From Pyricularia pennisetigena (taxonomy: Eukaryota; Ascomycota; Sordariomycetes; Magnaporthales; Pyriculariaceae): DNA of 64,000 bases. The stretch covers positions 1,537,712 through 1,601,711 of the forward strand of contig NC_043744.1 of assembly GCF_004337985.1 (NCBI RefSeq), given 5' to 3'. Below, one piece after another: positions 61,167 to 64,000 of this stretch (positions within the stretch are counted from its first letter, which is position 1; each line of letters begins with the position of its first letter). The notes under the pieces were generated by a model that was given only the letters and a program-made list of their open reading frames with translations, searched no databases and had not been told where the DNA came from. The translations under genes and the position numbers were made by a program.

Positions 61167-62043
61167 GGCGGGTAGTGTAATTAAGGTTTGCCGTTCCGTT
61201 GCTCGCTGATAATCATGTCGTTGAATTGACAGTATTGTCGCTGGTTCCAGCTGCCTTATATATGCGCACTCTTTTCTGCCCCAGACCTACATCTAGAAAA
61301 GCCGAGAACCATCAAGAGCAAGGAAAAGCAAAGTTATGCCGATCCCAAGCACCCATGTTAATCATCACGGCTAGATATTTAGTCCGCCCGCCCCCGCGCC
61401 ACTTGACGATGATCTTGGTGCGGGCGGTTGACAGGGGAACAAGAAGCTCGGCTAAAAACGCCCAAACAAGACCGCCGAGCCCTCTGCTTACCAGGAAAAC
61501 TAGGCAACTCCGGCATGCCGTAAGCGGCCGCACCTGTGCCAAGTCGCCATCAAACTCGACTCGCCTAATCACCGGTCTGCCGGGAGCCACGGGGAGGTTC
61601 AATGCCTGCGACCCGGACTCAGCAAGTCGAAATGGACGTCGACAGAAATAGGATAGATATTGAGAAGACCAAGGACGATCAGCGGCGTAGTCATAAACTT
61701 GGCTTTCTTGAAGTAAAAAAAAAAAAAAAAACTCCCATCGACATTCGGCGACAGCGTGACGCGGCGACGTGTAAAACTTGACGCTATAAGCCTGCGCCTC
61801 CATTGGCAACATTCTCACACACCCTTGAGGACTTCATCGCTGGCAGCTACGGGCTGAGAGATTTCCTATATTCGCCTCTGCCGAGACGACTAACTTCTCT
61901 CTCTCTCTCTCGCTCTCTCTCAACCCTGCCCTCCGCTCCATACTCGGTCCTCAAAACACGTCGTCAGGCTTCTTCGTAATTCCCCGCTCTCGCCGGCCCT
62001 TTGATCCGCTCCTTCATCCATTACAATCGTCGTCACCCTCTCC
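61167..62043. other. Intergenic DNA
   Basis: About 0.9 kb holding the kelch promoter, a run of about 18 A at 61714-61731 and a CT-repeat at 61898-61920. No gene is seen. Confidence 0.5.
61255..61262 (-). promoter_or_regulatory. TATA-like box of the kelch gene
   Basis: TATATAAG on the minus strand about 90 bases before the ATG. Motif match only. Confidence 0.45.
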
Positions 62044-63283
62044 TCATTTGGCCCCTGCACCAAACAGGGCCTCACGTGTGTCGTATCCGTACTCCAAGGC
62101 ATGGTGCCAATAATTGGCCGTGTCGACCTTGGAGATCTCCCACGCCTGGTCGAGCGCGTCCACCACCTCCTTTGGAAGAGGTCCCTTTTCGAGGTGGTCG
62201 AGGTTGTCCTGCAGCTGCTCGACGGTCGACACGCCGATTATTATGCCGTCGTTTCCGTCCTTGACCCGGAGCCCGGAGTGGTGGACCAGCCACCGCAGCG
62301 CCGTCTCGATCGTGCTGAGCCCGGCCTTTTCAACGGCCGCCTCGACGGTGCGCAGGGCCTCGAACGTGCTGCCGCGGAAGTAAAGCGCCCGGTAGTGGGC
62401 GCCCGTGACGCTCTCCTTTGAGAAGTGGCCCTCGCTCGGCGCCATGTCCTTGGACTTGATCTTGCCCGAGAAGAGGCCGCCGGCCAGCGGGTTGTAGACG
62501 ACCACGTCCATCCCGTAGCGCCGCAGCGCGGGCAGCAGCTCGGGCTCGATGGTGCGCGTGATGGCGTTGTACACGCCCTGGTACACCGTCGGCCGCACCC
62601 AGCCGTTGTGCTGGCACGTCATGACCACCTCGGCCACCTCGAACGCTGCAAAGTTGCTCAGGCCCAGCTTGGAAAACTTTCCTTGCTTGTGCAGCTTGTC
62701 CAGCGCAGAGAGCGTTTCGGAGAATGGGGTGGCGCGGTCCTGAAGAAGGGGAATCTCATGTCAGTGTCAGTGCCTAATCTCTCTCTCTCTCTCTCTCTCT
62801 CTGTCCCCGCACGGTGTTTGGTGATATGAGAGGTACGGAGTCGGCTTCCATACCGGTGCGTGAAGGTAGATAATCTGGAAAAGTAATTTCCGTCAGCAAT
62901 TTCTATAACCATTGCATACATACACCCAACATACTGGTCCTTTGTCGAGAGCTTACATCGATGCGATCGGTACCCAGCTCCTTCAGACTCGTCTCAACCC
63001 ACTCGACGATCTTGTCTGCAGAGTGAGCGCCAGGTTCCAATGGGTACATGACCTTTGTGGCCAGAGTGAAGCCCTTCTCCTTCCATCCCGCCTCGCGGGA
63101 AAAGGCCTCCTGCTGCCCGCCAATGTAAGCACGCGCCGTGTCCAGCTCGCTATAGCCGCGGCTCTTGAAGACGTCGAGAGCCTTGTTGAAGGTGTCCAGA
63201 TCTGTGATGCGAGCTCCCCATTTTTGTTCTCGTCCAAAGGTCATCAGACCCAGGATGATGCGGTCCTTGGATGGGGCTGACAT
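62044..63283 (-). CDS. Aldo-keto reductase (AKR7-like)
   Basis: Exons 63283-62957, 62874-62854 and 62739-62044 give 347 residues. Catalytic tetrad by family pattern: Asp48 and Tyr53 in LDTARAY, Lys77 in LATKV, and His114 in IIYLHAP. The last motif is encoded by a 21-nt microexon with clean AG/GT borders. It resembles the aflatoxin-aldehyde-reductase (AKR7) type, NADPH-dependent and cytosolic, reducing aldehydes or ketones. An in-frame ATG upstream at 63400 would add a non-conserved extension, so I used MSAPSKDR. A CT-repeat (62777-62802) lies in the second intron. Confidence 0.9.
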
Positions 63284-63612
63284 TATGTAATTGCTGAAGA
63301 CGAGATTTGGATCGTACCGCAGGCCGCCTGAAAGCAGAGGAGATATTCGTCTAAAAATCAAGGTAAACGACGACGTAACATCGGAGTTCGGATCACACAA
63401 GTCCTCAGAGATCAGCCATCCTTTAAGTAGCAGAGCAGAGCAGAGTCAGTACCCCTGTCCGGCGGCGGCGGCTTCGGAACTTAAAATGGGAGAGACTACA
63501 GGCATGTGTGCTCTGGAATCCCTCGGATTGCCCGGAAGTGCCGCGAAATGGCACCTAATTTTCCAATCCAGTACACCTCGGCAGCCTGGAGGAGCCGAAA
63601 CTGCAAAGATCG
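63284..63612. other. Spacer between the AKR and the P450 relic
   Basis: No gene seen. It carries the AKR promoter and the degenerate end of the P450 fragment. Confidence 0.4.
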
Positions 63613-64000
63613 TCACCCGGGTCGCTTTGCTCTCCTTGACCGTCCTGGGGACCTGCGTGTCGTGGTCACAAGCCACTCTCCCATCGGTCGTCTCGTACAG
63701 ACGAGCGTGGGGTAGACCCTCTCGTCGTGGTGCGTGGTGGCCGCCGACATGCCGATGGCGGTCCACCGGGGGATGACGTACTCGACCGGCGACCTGTCGA
63801 ACTCACCGCTGTACACCAGGTCCCTCCTCGGCGGCGATGCGGGCGGTCCGGAAGGAGACGCCGTAGGAAAGCCGCAGTCCTTCGTAGATCACGGCGTTGA
63901 GGTAGGGAAGGGTTTCGAGCACCGACCCGGGCTGGAGGTTCTTTGGATCGTCGACGACCTGCCGCAGCTCGGCTTGCAGTTTTTCTTTTTTTTTTTTTTT
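63613..64000 (-). pseudogene. Cytochrome P450 fragment, broken, runs off the window
   Basis: From the right edge the minus strand reads LETLPYLNAVIYEGLRLSYG, a P450 K-helix with the ExxR pair (EGLR), then FRTARIAAE. Near 63820-63830 the frame must shift, after which P450 sequence continues as DLVYSGEFDRSPVEYVIPRW and HHDERVYP, the segment before the PERF motif. The sequence then loses P450 character, and no haem-loop Cys is found downstream. The 5' part lies outside the window. A dead, C-terminally truncated P450 is likely. Confidence 0.7.

Overview
The window looks like nuclear DNA of a filamentous ascomycete, most likely a plant-associated Sordariomycete; genus and species cannot be read from the sequence. 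Evidence: short (about 50-150 bp) GT-AG introns in most genes, no operons, long A/T homopolymers in introns and intergenic DNA, PTH11-like seven-helix proteins, a cutinase, fungal-type secreted hydrolases and a chimeric fungal terpene synthase.

Region 1 (about 1.6-19.7 kb) is a terpenoid biosynthetic gene cluster. Its core is a 708-residue class I terpene synthase with an N-terminal cyclase and a C-terminal prenyltransferase domain, so one protein can both make and cyclise a C20 or C25 polyprenyl diphosphate. Around it lie two paralogous phytanoyl-CoA-dioxygenase-type Fe(II)/2-oxoglutarate oxygenases, two cytochromes P450, a Baeyer-Villiger-type flavin monooxygenase, a SAM methyltransferase and a small SnoaL-like protein. 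I infer a heavily oxidised, possibly lactonised or ring-expanded and methylated di- or sesterterpenoid. No polyketide synthase, NRPS, transporter or cluster regulator is visible, and I cannot match the gene set to a named product.

Region 2 (20-31 kb) holds an SRPK-like kinase broken by a frameshift, a possible P450 relic, a PTH11/rhodopsin-like membrane protein with an in-frame TGA before its tail, a 2,3-dihydroxybenzoate-decarboxylase homologue and a cutinase.

Region 3 (31-40 kb) is gene-poor and AT-rich. It carries a 488-bp hAT-like non-autonomous transposon with 8-bp target duplications, a decayed SDR, two small secreted effector-like genes and a decayed paralogue of one of them.

Region 4 (40-64 kb) returns to normal gene density: an LVIVD-type secreted protein, a secreted Cys-rich EF-hand protein, an M43 metalloprotease, a disordered hypothetical protein, a DmpA-type aminopeptidase, an Old Yellow Enzyme, a hydroxyacid-oxoacid transhydrogenase, a second PTH11-like receptor, a secreted kelch protein, an aldo-keto reductase, and a broken P450 fragment running off the right edge.

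Exon boundaries were set by hand from GT/AG sites, reading-frame closure and family motifs. They are predictions without transcript support.
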